Notes under the pieces: model-generated | Database searches by the model: none | The model's input: the letters and a program-made list of their open reading frames with translations, nothing else | What the model was told of the DNA's origin: nothing | Assembly: GCA_965220825.1 (NCBI GenBank) | Contig: OZ244839.1 | Span: 2,046,001-2,110,000 of the forward strand | Origin: G965220825 sp965220825 | GTDB lineage: Bacteria > Pseudomonadota > Alphaproteobacteria > UBA828 | DNA length: 64,000 bases | Direction of reading: 5' to 3' | Shown: positions 1 to 7,852 of the stretch, piece after piece | How positions within the stretch are numbered: the stretch's first letter is position 1 | How the letters are laid out: each line of letters begins with the position of its first letter | Translations under genes and position numbers: made by a program

Positions 1-917
1 CGACCAAGCTGTGGAATGCCGCGCGCTTCTGCGAAGCGAACGGGTGCAGGCCCGATGGGGCCTTCGACCCGGCCGGCTGTCGGGAGCGGGTAAACCGCTG
101 GATCGTCGGCGAGACGGCGCGGGCGGCGGAGGCGGTGACCGCGGCGCTCGAAGCCTATCGCTTCAACGAGGCGGCGGGCGCAATCCACCACTTCACCCGC
201 GGCGTCTTCTGCGACTGGTACCTCGAGTTCTCCAAGCCGGTGCTCGCCGGCGAGGACGGGCCGGCCAAGGACGAGACGCGGCGTACGGCGGCTTGGGTTC
301 TGGACAGGATCCTCGGCCTTCTGCATCCCTTCATGCCGTTCGTCACCGAGGAGCTGTGGGGAAGGCTCGCCGATGCGCGCGAGACCGATCTGATCGCGGC
401 ACCGTGGCCCGCGCCGGGCGACGCACGCGCGGATCCGGAGGCGGACGCGGAATTGGAGTGGGTGGTGCGGTTGATCTCCGAGGTCCGCGCCGTGAGGGCC
501 GAGCTCGGCGTGCCCGCCGGCGCGCGGATTCCCCTTGGCTTGCAAGGCGCCGCGCCGGAAACGCTGAAGCGCCTCGGCCGGCACCGGGAAGCGGTGCTGC
601 GACTCGCCCGACTCGCAAGCGCGGACGCGCTGGAAGGCCCGGCGCCCGAGGGCTCCGTCCAGATCGTGCTGGGCGAGGCGACGGCCGTCCTCTCCCTCGC
701 CGGCGTCGTCGAGTTCGAGAAGGAGCGGGCGCGGCTCGAGAAGGAGATCGGCAAGCTGGAGCGGGAGGCGGCGGCGCTGCAGGCCAAGCTCGGCAACGCC
801 CGCTTCATCGAGCGCGCACCGGCCCATATCGTGGAGGAGCAGCGCGGGCGGTTGGAGGAAGCGCACACCGCGCGCGCCAAGCTCCAGGCCGTCCTCGCCC
901 GTATTGCGGTCGCCTGA
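1..917 (+). CDS. valS: Valyl-tRNA synthetase, C-terminal part (cut by window start)
   Basis: The reading frame is open from base 3 to the TGA at 915-917. It encodes about the last 304 residues of a class I aminoacyl-tRNA synthetase that charges tRNA-Val in the cytoplasm. Visible parts are the anticodon-binding helical domain (segments such as RFNEAAGAIHHFTRGVFCDW and PFMPFVTEELW) and a C-terminal Arg/Glu/Lys-rich coiled coil typical of ValRS (EFEKERARLEKEIGKLEREA, ending near LARIAVA). The catalytic domain with HIGH and KMSKS lies outside the window. A DUF3576 gene follows after about 110 bp and then leuS, an order familiar from alphaproteobacteria. The family assignment is secure; only the missing N-terminus is uncertain. 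Confidence 0.95.
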   Translation, partial: TKLWNAARFCEANGCRPDGAFDPAGCRERVNRWIVGETARAAEAVTAALEAYRFNEAAGAIHHFTRGVFCDWYLEFSKPVLAGEDGPAKDETRRTAAWVLDRILGLLHPFMPFVTEELWGRLADARETDLIAAPWPAPGDARADPEADAELEWVVRLISEVRAVRAELGVPAGARIPLGLQGAAPETLKRLGRHREAVLRLARLASADALEGPAPEGSVQIVLGEATAVLSLAGVVEFEKERARLEKEIGKLEREAAALQAKLGNARFIERAPAHIVEEQRGRLEEAHTARAKLQAVLARIAVA

Positions 918-1027
918 GGCTCCCGGGCCGGGCCTTCGATAGCGCCTTTGATGGAGTCTCGCGGCCTGTGGTAAGAGAGGCGCCTGCCGGCGCGAGCGCT
1001 CCCGGGAGCGGCACCGATGGATTTGTC

Positions 1028-1552
1028 ATGAAACGCGCAATTCGATTTCAGGTCCTGGCGGCGGGTGCGCTTGCCCTTGCACTCTCCGGTGCCGCCTGCG
1101 GGTTCGCCGATCCGGAACAGCCGGAGACGGTCAACCCGCGCTACCGCAACACGCCGATGCCGCAGCAAAGCATCTTCGGGCCCGGCGGCCTGCTCGGAAG
1201 CGGACGGGAGGCGCCCCAGGGCAGCGTCATCGGCGTCAACGGCTTTTTGTGGCGTGCGTCGCTCGATACGATTTCCTTCATGCCGCTTGCCTCGGCCGAC
1301 CCCTTCGGCGGCGTCGTCATCACCGACTGGTACGTTCCGCCGGAGACCCCGAACGAACGCTTCAAGGCGGTCGTCTATATCCTCTCCCGCACGCTGCGGA
1401 CGGACGGATTGCGGGTCATGATATTCCGGCAGAGGCGGGGCGCGGGCGGCGATTGGACGGACGCCGCCGTCGGCGCAGACACGGCGGTCAGCATCGAGAA
1501 CCGCATCCTCGAGCGCGCCCGCCAACTGCGCATCGCGGCGATCGGCGAGTAG
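1028..1552 (+). CDS. DUF3576 family exported protein
   Basis: A 174-residue protein with a hydrophobic N-terminus (about residues 4-22) ending in SGAAC, so it is exported. It may be a lipoprotein, although the lipobox is weak because Gly rather than Leu sits at -3. The mature part has the DUF3576 look: a segment GVNGFLWRASLDTISFMPLA followed by DWYVPP and a C-terminal SIENRILERARQLR helix. The ATG at 1028 was chosen because the signal sequence begins there; the frame is open further upstream with no signal-like sequence. It lies between valS and leuS on the same strand, 39 bp before leuS. An envelope role is inferred from the export signal alone; no biochemical function is known to me. Confidence 0.82.
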   Translation: MKRAIRFQVLAAGALALALSGAACGFADPEQPETVNPRYRNTPMPQQSIFGPGGLLGSGREAPQGSVIGVNGFLWRASLDTISFMPLASADPFGGVVITDWYVPPETPNERFKAVVYILSRTLRTDGLRVMIFRQRRGAGGDWTDAAVGADTAVSIENRILERARQLRIAAIGE

Positions 1553-1591
1553 CGGGCGCGAAAGCCCCGGCGCCGGTCGAGGCGAGCGACC

Positions 1592-4168
1592 ATGGGTGAA
1601 ACCTACGATCCGCGCGCGGTCGAAACCAAGTGGCAGGCCGCTTGGGATGAGGCGGACCTCTTCCGGGCGCCCGACAGCGACCGGCCCACCTACTATGTCT
1701 TGGAGATGTTCCCCTATCCCTCGGGGCGCATCCATATGGGCCATGTGCGCAACTACACCATGGGAGACGTGGTGGCGCGCTACAAGCGGGCGCGCGGCTA
1801 TGACGTGCTGCACCCCATGGGCTGGGACGCGTTCGGCCTGCCGGCGGAGAACGCGGCGTTCGAGCGCGGCATTCACCCCGCCGAGTGGACCTACGGCAAC
1901 ATTGCGACCATGCGCGGCCAGTTGCGCCGGATGGGGCTCTCCATCGACTGGTCGCGCGAGTTCGCCACCTGCCACCCCGGCTACTACCGCCACCAGCAGG
2001 CGCTCTTCCTGGACTTTCTGGAGGCGGGGCTCGCCGAGCGGAAGGAATCCTGGGTCAACTGGGATCCGCAGGACCAGACCGTTCTCGCCAACGAGCAGGT
2101 GATCGACGGGCGCGGCTGGCGTTCCGGTGCGCCGGTCGAAAAGCGCAGGCTCTCCCAGTGGTTCCTCCGCATCACCGACTATGCCGACGAGCTGCTCGAG
2201 GCGCTGGACACACTGCCCCGCTGGCCGGAGAAGGTCCGGCTCATGCAGCGCAACTGGATCGGACGTTCCGAGGGCGCGCGGATATTGTTCCCGCTGGAGG
2301 GCCGGGAGGGCGCGCTCGAAATCTTCACCACCCGCCCGGACACGCTCTTCGGCGCATCGTTCTGCGCGCTTTCGCCGAACCACCCGCTCGCAAGCGCGCT
2401 CGCCGAGGACGACCCGGCGCTGCAGGCGTTCATCCAGGCATGCAACCGGGCGGGGACCGGCGCGCGTGAAATCGAAAGCGCCGAGAAACGCGGCCACAAG
2501 ACCGGACTCCGTGTCCGCCACCCGCTGGTGCCCGATTGCACGCTGCCGGTCTATGTGGCGAATTTCGTCCTGATGGAATACGGCACCGGCGCCATCTTCG
2601 GCTGCCCGGCCCACGACGAGCGCGACCTCGAATTCGCCCGCGCCTACGGCCTTCCGGTAATCCCGGTGATCTGCCCGCCGGACGAGGATCCCGCGGGCTT
2701 CGAGATCGGCGACGAGCCCTATCTCGGCGACGGCACGGCGATCAACTCCGGCTTCCTCGACGGGCTCTCGGTCGCCGAGGCGAAGAAGCGCGTCGTCGCC
2801 GCGCTCGCCGAGCAGGGGGCGGGCAAGGCCGCCGTCAGCTATCGCCTGCGCGACTGGGGCATCTCGCGCCAGCGCTATTGGGGCTGCCCCATCCCGGTGG
2901 TGCATTGCGAGACCTGCGGCATCGTACCGGTACCGCGTGAATCGCTCCCCGTGCTGCTGCCAGAGGATGTGCGCTTCGATATCCCCGGCAACCCGTTGGA
3001 GCGCCACGAGGCGTGGCGGCGGACGGTGTGCCCCGCCTGCGGCGGAGAGGCGGTACGCGACACCGACACCATGGACACCTTCGTGGATTCGTCCTGGTAT
3101 TTCGCGCGGTTCTGCGCGGCCCGCGCCGACGAGCCGCTACCGGCACAGGCGGTCCAGCGCTGGCTCCCCGTGGACCAGTATATCGGCGGGGTCGAGCATG
3201 CCGTGCTGCACCTGCTCTATTCGCGCTTCTTCACCCGGGCGCTCAAGCGATGCGGCTATCTGACCATCGACGAGCCGTTCGCCGGGCTCTTCACCCAAGG
3301 CATGGTATGCCACGAGACCTACCGCGATTCCGACGGGCGCTGGTACTATCCGGACGAAGTGGAGACCGCTGCCGATGGCTCGTCGGTCGCCCGCGACAGC
3401 GGCCGCCCCGTCGAGAAGGGTCGCTCGGAGGCGATGAGCAAGTCCAAACGCAACACGGTGGACCCGGAGGCCATCGTCGAGGCCTATGGCGCCGACACGG
3501 CGCGGCTATTCATGCTCTCCGACAGCCCGCCGGAGCGCGATCTGGAATGGACGGATGCGGGCGTCCGCGGCGCGTGGCGCTATCTCACGGCGCTCTGGCG
3601 GCTGGTGGACGAGCCGCGCTTCGCCCTGCCGGCGCCGGAAACGCCCGCGCCGGAGCATGCCGCCCTTGCGGAACCGCTGCTCGCGCTGCGCAAGACGATC
3701 CACAAGACGATCGACGGCGTGACGCGCGATCTGGAGCGTTTCCGATTCAACCGCGCCGTCGCGCGGGTCCGGGAGCTGACCAACGCCCTCTCGGCGGCCG
3801 ACCAGGGGCCGGCGGCGGGCCATGTGCTGCGGGAAGGCCTGGAGGCGGCAACCATCCTGCTGGGGCCCATGATCCCCCATCTCGCCGAAGAAATGTGGCG
3901 GCGGCTGGGCCGCACCGGCTGGCTCGCAGAGACCCCCTGGCCCGAAGCCGATCCGGCACTGCTTGCCGACGAGACCGTAATCGTCGCCGTCCAGGTGGAC
4001 GGGCGGAAACGGGCGACCGTCTCCCTGCCCGCCGGCCATGACGGCGCGGCAGCCGAGAGCGCGGCGATTGCCGAAGCCGGCGTGCAACGGGCGCTCGCAG
4101 GCCGTGCCGTCCGCAAGGTGATCGTGGTACCGGGACGCATCGTCAATGTGGTTACGCGACCTGCGTGA
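1592..4168 (+). CDS. leuS: Leucyl-tRNA synthetase
   Basis: An 858-residue class Ia synthetase that joins leucine to tRNA-Leu in the cytoplasm. The HIGH motif is HMGH at residues 48-51, in YPSGRIHMGHVRNYT. The CP1 editing domain occupies roughly residues 220-420. The second catalytic motif is AMSKS at about 614-618, so the usual first Lys of KMSKS is Ala, followed by KRNTVDPE. The C-terminal anticodon-binding domain and the small RKVIVVPGRIVNVV tail are present. The length matches the bacterial family. The stop overlaps the start of lptE by 23 bp, which suggests co-transcription with lptE and holA. Confidence 0.97.
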   Translation: MGETYDPRAVETKWQAAWDEADLFRAPDSDRPTYYVLEMFPYPSGRIHMGHVRNYTMGDVVARYKRARGYDVLHPMGWDAFGLPAENAAFERGIHPAEWTYGNIATMRGQLRRMGLSIDWSREFATCHPGYYRHQQALFLDFLEAGLAERKESWVNWDPQDQTVLANEQVIDGRGWRSGAPVEKRRLSQWFLRITDYADELLEALDTLPRWPEKVRLMQRNWIGRSEGARILFPLEGREGALEIFTTRPDTLFGASFCALSPNHPLASALAEDDPALQAFIQACNRAGTGAREIESAEKRGHKTGLRVRHPLVPDCTLPVYVANFVLMEYGTGAIFGCPAHDERDLEFARAYGLPVIPVICPPDEDPAGFEIGDEPYLGDGTAINSGFLDGLSVAEAKKRVVAALAEQGAGKAAVSYRLRDWGISRQRYWGCPIPVVHCETCGIVPVPRESLPVLLPEDVRFDIPGNPLERHEAWRRTVCPACGGEAVRDTDTMDTFVDSSWYFARFCAARADEPLPAQAVQRWLPVDQYIGGVEHAVLHLLYSRFFTRALKRCGYLTIDEPFAGLFTQGMVCHETYRDSDGRWYYPDEVETAADGSSVARDSGRPVEKGRSEAMSKSKRNTVDPEAIVEAYGADTARLFMLSDSPPERDLEWTDAGVRGAWRYLTALWRLVDEPRFALPAPETPAPEHAALAEPLLALRKTIHKTIDGVTRDLERFRFNRAVARVRELTNALSAADQGPAAGHVLREGLEAATILLGPMIPHLAEEMWRRLGRTGWLAETPWPEADPALLADETVIVAVQVDGRKRATVSLPAGHDGAAAESAAIAEAGVQRALAGRAVRKVIVVPGRIVNVVTRPA

Positions 4169-4694
4169 AGCCGGGATCCGGCGCGCCCGTCTTCCGGCGC
4201 TGATGCTGGCGCTGTTTGCAGCGGCGGCGCTTCCGGCATGCGGCTTCGAACCGCTCTACGGCGACCCGTCCACCCCTCGCGGATTCGCCGAGACGGTGGA
4301 CATCGCGCCGATCGACGGACCGATCGGGCATTTGCTCCGCAACCGGCTGATCGACGGCCTCGCGCCCACGGGCCGACCCACGGAGCCGGACTATCGGCTG
4401 ACGGTCCTGGTGGGGCGGAGCACATCGCCGCTCCTGGTGCAGATCGACGATTCCACGGACCGCTACAACCTGACGCTCACCGCATCCTTCACCCTCGCCG
4501 ATTCCACCGGCGCGACGGCTTACCGGGGCACGGCCAAGGCGACCGGAAGCTACAATGTGGTGCAGTCCCCCTTCGCCACCCTCGCGGCGGAACGGAACGC
4601 CGAGCGGAACCTCGCGCGCGAGCTGGCCGACGAGATTCGCACCCTCGTCCTGGTGCACCTCATCGGGCGCGACGGCGAGGCCGCGGACTTTTGA
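4146..4694 (+). CDS. lptE: LPS-assembly lipoprotein LptE
   Basis: A 182-residue outer-membrane lipoprotein that plugs the LptD barrel and helps insert lipopolysaccharide into the outer leaflet. The signal peptide ends in a good lipobox, ALPAC, with Cys32 as the lipidation site, followed by GFEPLYG, which is typical of alphaproteobacterial LptE. The rest is a small alpha/beta fold (YRLTVLVGR, YNLTLTASFTL, AYRGTAKATGSYNVVQSPFA). The ATG at 4146 lies inside the end of leuS; a start at 4203 is possible but would leave almost no positively charged n-region. The stop overlaps the TTG of holA. The position between leuS and holA is the expected one and supports the call. Confidence 0.88.
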   Translation: MWLRDLREAGIRRARLPALMLALFAAAALPACGFEPLYGDPSTPRGFAETVDIAPIDGPIGHLLRNRLIDGLAPTGRPTEPDYRLTVLVGRSTSPLLVQIDDSTDRYNLTLTASFTLADSTGATAYRGTAKATGSYNVVQSPFATLAAERNAERNLARELADEIRTLVLVHLIGRDGEAADF

Positions 4695-5737
4695 AGATCG
4701 CCGCCGGGCGTGCCGACGGCTTTTGCGCCGCACCGGACGCGGCTATCCGCATCGTCCTTCTCCATGGCGCGAACGAGGGCCTCGTTAGGACCCGCGCCGA
4801 GACCTGCGTGCGCGCCGTCGCCGGCGGTCTCGACGACCCTTTCCGGGTGTCGATCCTCGACGGCGCAGCGCTCAGGAGCGAGCCGGCACGCCTGCGGGAC
4901 GCAGCCTCCGCCCTTTCGCTGACCGGCGGGCGTACGGTGGTCCGCCTGCGGGGTGCGAGCGACGCGCTTACGCCGGCCTTCCGGACCTGCTTCCCCCTTC
5001 CCCCCGGCGACGGCCTCGTGATCGCCGAAGCCGGGGTGCTGCCACCGCGCTCGAGCCTTCGGCTGCTGTGCGAGAAGGAACGGTCCGCAGCCGCCATCGC
5101 CTGCCACGAGGATGACGGGCGGAGCGCCGCCGACCTGATCGCGGCACTCTGCACCGAGCGGTCCATCGCGGTCGAGCCGGAGACCGCCGCATGGCTCGCG
5201 GAGCGTCTGGGCACCGACCGCCGCCAGATCGAGAACGAGATCGAAAAGCTCGCCACCTTTCTCGGCGGCCCGGAGGACGGCAAGCCGGCGTTGACCCTGG
5301 AGGCGGCACAGGCCGGTGTCGGCGATGCGGGACGCGCATCGGCGGATGAAATCGCCTTGCTCGCCGCAAGCGGCGATCCGGAACGGCTCGACCGCGCGAT
5401 GACGCGCGCGCTCTACGCCGGCCTGTCGCCGATCACCATGCTCCGCGCCGCCTCCCGCCACCTTGTGCGTCTTCATCTCGCGGCGGCGCGGGTGGCGGCG
5501 GGCGAAAGCCGGTCGGGAGCGATGCGCGGCTTGCGGCCACCCGTCTTCCACAGGGAGCAAGCCGCGTTCCTTGCGCAGATGGCCCAATGGCGGGGCGACA
5601 GCGCGGGGCGCGCCATGGCCTTCCTGATGGACGCGGAGCGGGACTGCAAGAGCGGGCGCGGATCGCCCGAACTCCTGTGCCGTCACGCGCTGCTGCGTGT
5701 CGCCGACCGGGTCCGGCAGCGCCGCCCCGGAAGCTGA
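4691..5737 (+). CDS. holA: DNA polymerase III subunit delta
   Basis: A 348-residue delta subunit of the clamp-loader complex, which opens the beta sliding clamp during replication. The N-terminus matches the family (AAIRIVLLHGANEGLVRTRAE), with the degenerate AAA+ domain followed by the lid and collar regions (GTDRRQIENEIEKLATF, then ASADEIALLAASGD). The TTG at 4691 was chosen because it places the conserved N-terminus correctly and overlaps the lptE stop by four bases, implying translational coupling. The frame remains open further upstream but only in shadow of lptE. The gene is convergent with the binding-protein gene ending at 5753. Confidence 0.93.
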   Translation: MKIAAGRADGFCAAPDAAIRIVLLHGANEGLVRTRAETCVRAVAGGLDDPFRVSILDGAALRSEPARLRDAASALSLTGGRTVVRLRGASDALTPAFRTCFPLPPGDGLVIAEAGVLPPRSSLRLLCEKERSAAAIACHEDDGRSAADLIAALCTERSIAVEPETAAWLAERLGTDRRQIENEIEKLATFLGGPEDGKPALTLEAAQAGVGDAGRASADEIALLAASGDPERLDRAMTRALYAGLSPITMLRAASRHLVRLHLAAARVAAGESRSGAMRGLRPPVFHREQAAFLAQMAQWRGDSAGRAMAFLMDAERDCKSGRGSPELLCRHALLRVADRVRQRRPGS

Positions 5738-5752
5738 GCGCGGCGCTCGCGT

Positions 5753-6694
5753 TCAGCGCACCCAGATCGAGAGACTGCCCAGATAGTCGCGGCCGCCGCG
5801 GTCCAGCGGATAGAAGATTTCAGCGCCGCGGCCGAACCAGCGCTCGTAGATCTGGTCGTAGCGGCTGCGGAAGTCCTCCACATCGGCGAAGAGCGCCACC
5901 AGGGTCCGATTGACCGCGTCGCGCCAAGCGCTGTCGTTCTGCGGCAAGACGCATGCGAGCGCCTCCACCGCCAGAACGCGCGTCCGCGGCAGCAGGACGA
6001 CGCTGCGGCGGGGTTCGGCGCTTTCGGCCAGCGCCATGAGGGAGATGCCGATATTGGCGACTCCCTGCACCTCGCCCTCCCCGAGCCCGCGCATGGCGTC
6101 GTCCATGCTGGCATAGAGGTGCAGTTCCGCCGTCGGCAGGCGGTCCTTCACGATTCCCTCGGTGGTCGTGTTCTCGACCACGCCGATCTTCAGCCGCCCC
6201 AGATCCGTCCCACTCGCCGCGAGCTCCCGATAGACCAGGATTCGCGTGCCGTCCCGGAAGAACGGGAGCGAGAAATCCACCAGCGCTTCCCTGTCCCAGG
6301 TCGGCGTGGTGATGCCGCACACGATATCGAGTTCGCCCGCGGCAACGCGCTCCAGCCGGTCCGACGGCGTCACCTCGAAAAGCTCCAACGCGACGGCGCG
6401 GCCGACGGTCTGTTCCACGGCGGCGCGAACCTCCTCCAGCAGGTCGACGGAAAAGCCCTCGAATCCGCCGGATGGGAGCGTCCGGGCGAAGGGCGGCGAG
6501 CTCCCCCTGGTGCCCGCGCGCATCACGCCGGTCTCCGCGATCCGCTCCAGCACGCCGCCATCCGCGGCGGAGGCCTCGCCCGCTAAGCGCGGTTCAACCG
6601 CCGGCAGGGTAATCGCCAGGCCCGCCGCAAGGCAGAACAGCATGAGGCGGCGGCCGATCGTAGGACTGTGCGGGCTACCGGCGATGCGTTTCAT
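5753..6694 (-). CDS. Amino-acid-type ABC solute-binding protein (SBP_bac_3)
   Basis: A 313-residue periplasmic protein of the SBP_bac_3 family, whose members bind amino acids or similar small polar ligands. A signal peptide covers about residues 1-42. The mature protein has the family hallmarks: RIAETGVMRAGTRGSSPPFA, FEGFSVDLLEEV, GELDIVCGITTPTWDREALVDFS and a late lobe ending in RYDQIYERWFG. The ATG at 6694 is preceded by a GGGGGAG run; an in-frame ATG 21 bp upstream is the alternative. No permease or ATPase gene follows on this strand. It is transcribed away from the methyltransferase/receptor/phosphatase operon and shares its 273-bp control region, so it may supply a ligand-binding partner to that system. 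This link is inference. Confidence 0.85.
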   Translation of the reverse strand: MKRIAGSPHSPTIGRRLMLFCLAAGLAITLPAVEPRLAGEASAADGGVLERIAETGVMRAGTRGSSPPFARTLPSGGFEGFSVDLLEEVRAAVEQTVGRAVALELFEVTPSDRLERVAAGELDIVCGITTPTWDREALVDFSLPFFRDGTRILVYRELAASGTDLGRLKIGVVENTTTEGIVKDRLPTAELHLYASMDDAMRGLGEGEVQGVANIGISLMALAESAEPRRSVVLLPRTRVLAVEALACVLPQNDSAWRDAVNRTLVALFADVEDFRSRYDQIYERWFGRGAEIFYPLDRGGRDYLGSLSIWVR

Positions 6695-6851
6695 CTCTCC
6701 CCCTAGGGCTGCCATGCCCGCCGGCCTGCAACAGGCGGCGGCGCGGGCCGCATGCTACACCGGATTCCGTCGCTTCCTTTCCCCTCCTCTTACGCACCGT
6801 CGATACGGATCGCCCCCGACGGCGCCGACCCGGAGCGAAGCGACATTGTTC

Positions 6852-6900
6852 GCGAAACGGTATAAACCGTTACTGAAATCGCGAATCGGTATAATCTGTT
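6852..6900. promoter_or_regulatory. Tandem 20-bp near-palindromic repeat with -10-like box in divergent promoter region
   Basis: Two copies of a 20-bp element, consensus GCGAAWCGGTATAAWCYGTT, lie at 6852-6871 and 6881-6900. They match at 17 of 20 positions and their starts are 29 bp apart, close to three helical turns. The first contains a perfect inverted repeat, AACGGT-ATAA-ACCGTT (6856-6871). The second contains a consensus TATAAT (6890-6895), about 73 bp before the GTG of the methyltransferase gene; no good -35 box was found. The layout is that of paired operator sites for a dimeric regulator between divergent genes. The regulator is unknown and not encoded nearby. Confidence 0.6.
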
Positions 6901-6967
6901 TCCCCAGTTCGAGGTCCATTATGCTGCCATTTTTTCCCGGTCGGGTTAAACCTGCATTGGATCGAAC

Positions 6968-7852
6968 GTGGCTTCTCCCGCGCGCCATAGCTTGAAACTC
7001 TCTCGTCCGTACGACGATCTGCCGGACGGTGAGCGGGAACGGCCGCGCCCGACGGTCGACGGGAACATCCCCGACATGAAGGGGACCTACGACCGCTATA
7101 TTTCATCGGGGCTCTACGACCGGCGCTATCCGCGACCAAACAGGCAAATGCTCGCTCTCGTGCTGTCCCGTCTCCCCGACGAGGGACGGTTTCTGGATGT
7201 GGGCGCCGGTACGGGGCGTTATACCCTGCCGCTATTGCAGCGAACCCGGGCGAGCGGCGTCGCCTCGGACATAAGCGCGAGCGCGCGGCAGGCGCTGGAA
7301 CGGCGGGCGAAGGACTTTATCGAATCCGGGCGGCTCTCCGTTCGTGACGGCGATATAGCGGCACTCTCGGACGGAGAGCCGCAAAGCTTCGATCTCGCCG
7401 TGCTCGCGTTCGGCGTGTTGGGCCACATCGCCGGTCGGACGGCGCGCCAACAGCTTCTAGGGGCGGTCCGCAAGCTGTTGAAACCGGGTGGAACGCTCGT
7501 GCTCAGCCTGCCGAACGCCGCGCGGCGCTTCCGCCGCGAGCAGCGCGCTGCCGCCGGCCTGGTGCGCGCCGGCAGTCTGGAGCCCGGCGATATCGTGTAT
7601 GTACGAGGCGGCAAGGCGGAGGAGCTGCGACTGTTCTACCACCTCTTCACCCCGGCGGAGGCGCGGAGAGACCTTGCGGAGCAGGGCTTCTCGATCACGC
7701 GCATGGGGCCCGAGAGCATGCTTTCGGAACGGACCGTGGTCGCCAACCCCCTGCTGGGTTTGCTCGACGCCATGGTCTGCCGTTTCCTTCCCGCAGCGCT
7801 CGGCTACGGCTTCATGATCGTCTCCGAGCCGGAGGCGCGAGGTTCGGAATGA
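6968..7852 (+). CDS. Class I SAM-dependent methyltransferase
   Basis: A 294-residue protein from the GTG at 6968; an in-frame ATG at 7076 (MKGTYDRYISSGLYD) is an alternative that removes a low-complexity N-terminus. The Rossmann SAM-binding motif I is FLDVGAGTGRYTLPLL (about residues 75-90). It is followed by an acidic turn (ASDISASARQALERR), a motif IV-like FDLAVLAFGVLGHI and a post-motif LLKPGGTLVLSLPN. The substrate cannot be read from the sequence; the fold resembles small-molecule or lipid methyltransferases. The stop overlaps the start of the binding-protein/permease fusion (ATGA), so the two are translationally coupled and the enzyme may belong to the same signalling unit. Confidence 0.85.
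   Translation: MASPARHSLKLSRPYDDLPDGERERPRPTVDGNIPDMKGTYDRYISSGLYDRRYPRPNRQMLALVLSRLPDEGRFLDVGAGTGRYTLPLLQRTRASGVASDISASARQALERRAKDFIESGRLSVRDGDIAALSDGEPQSFDLAVLAFGVLGHIAGRTARQQLLGAVRKLLKPGGTLVLSLPNAARRFRREQRAAAGLVRAGSLEPGDIVYVRGGKAEELRLFYHLFTPAEARRDLAEQGFSITRMGPESMLSERTVVANPLLGLLDAMVCRFLPAALGYGFMIVSEPEARGSE

Noticed and set aside
155..3007. A 950-codon minus-strand open frame across valS, DUF3576 and leuS
   Set aside because: It is antisense to well-recognised genes, is Arg/Ala/Pro-rich and has no family signature. It results from high GC at third codon positions.
5719..5753. Inverted repeat AGCGCCGC/GCGGCGCT between convergent holA and the binding-protein gene as terminator
   Set aside because: Stem of eight bases with a long loop and no T-run; too weak in such GC-rich DNA.
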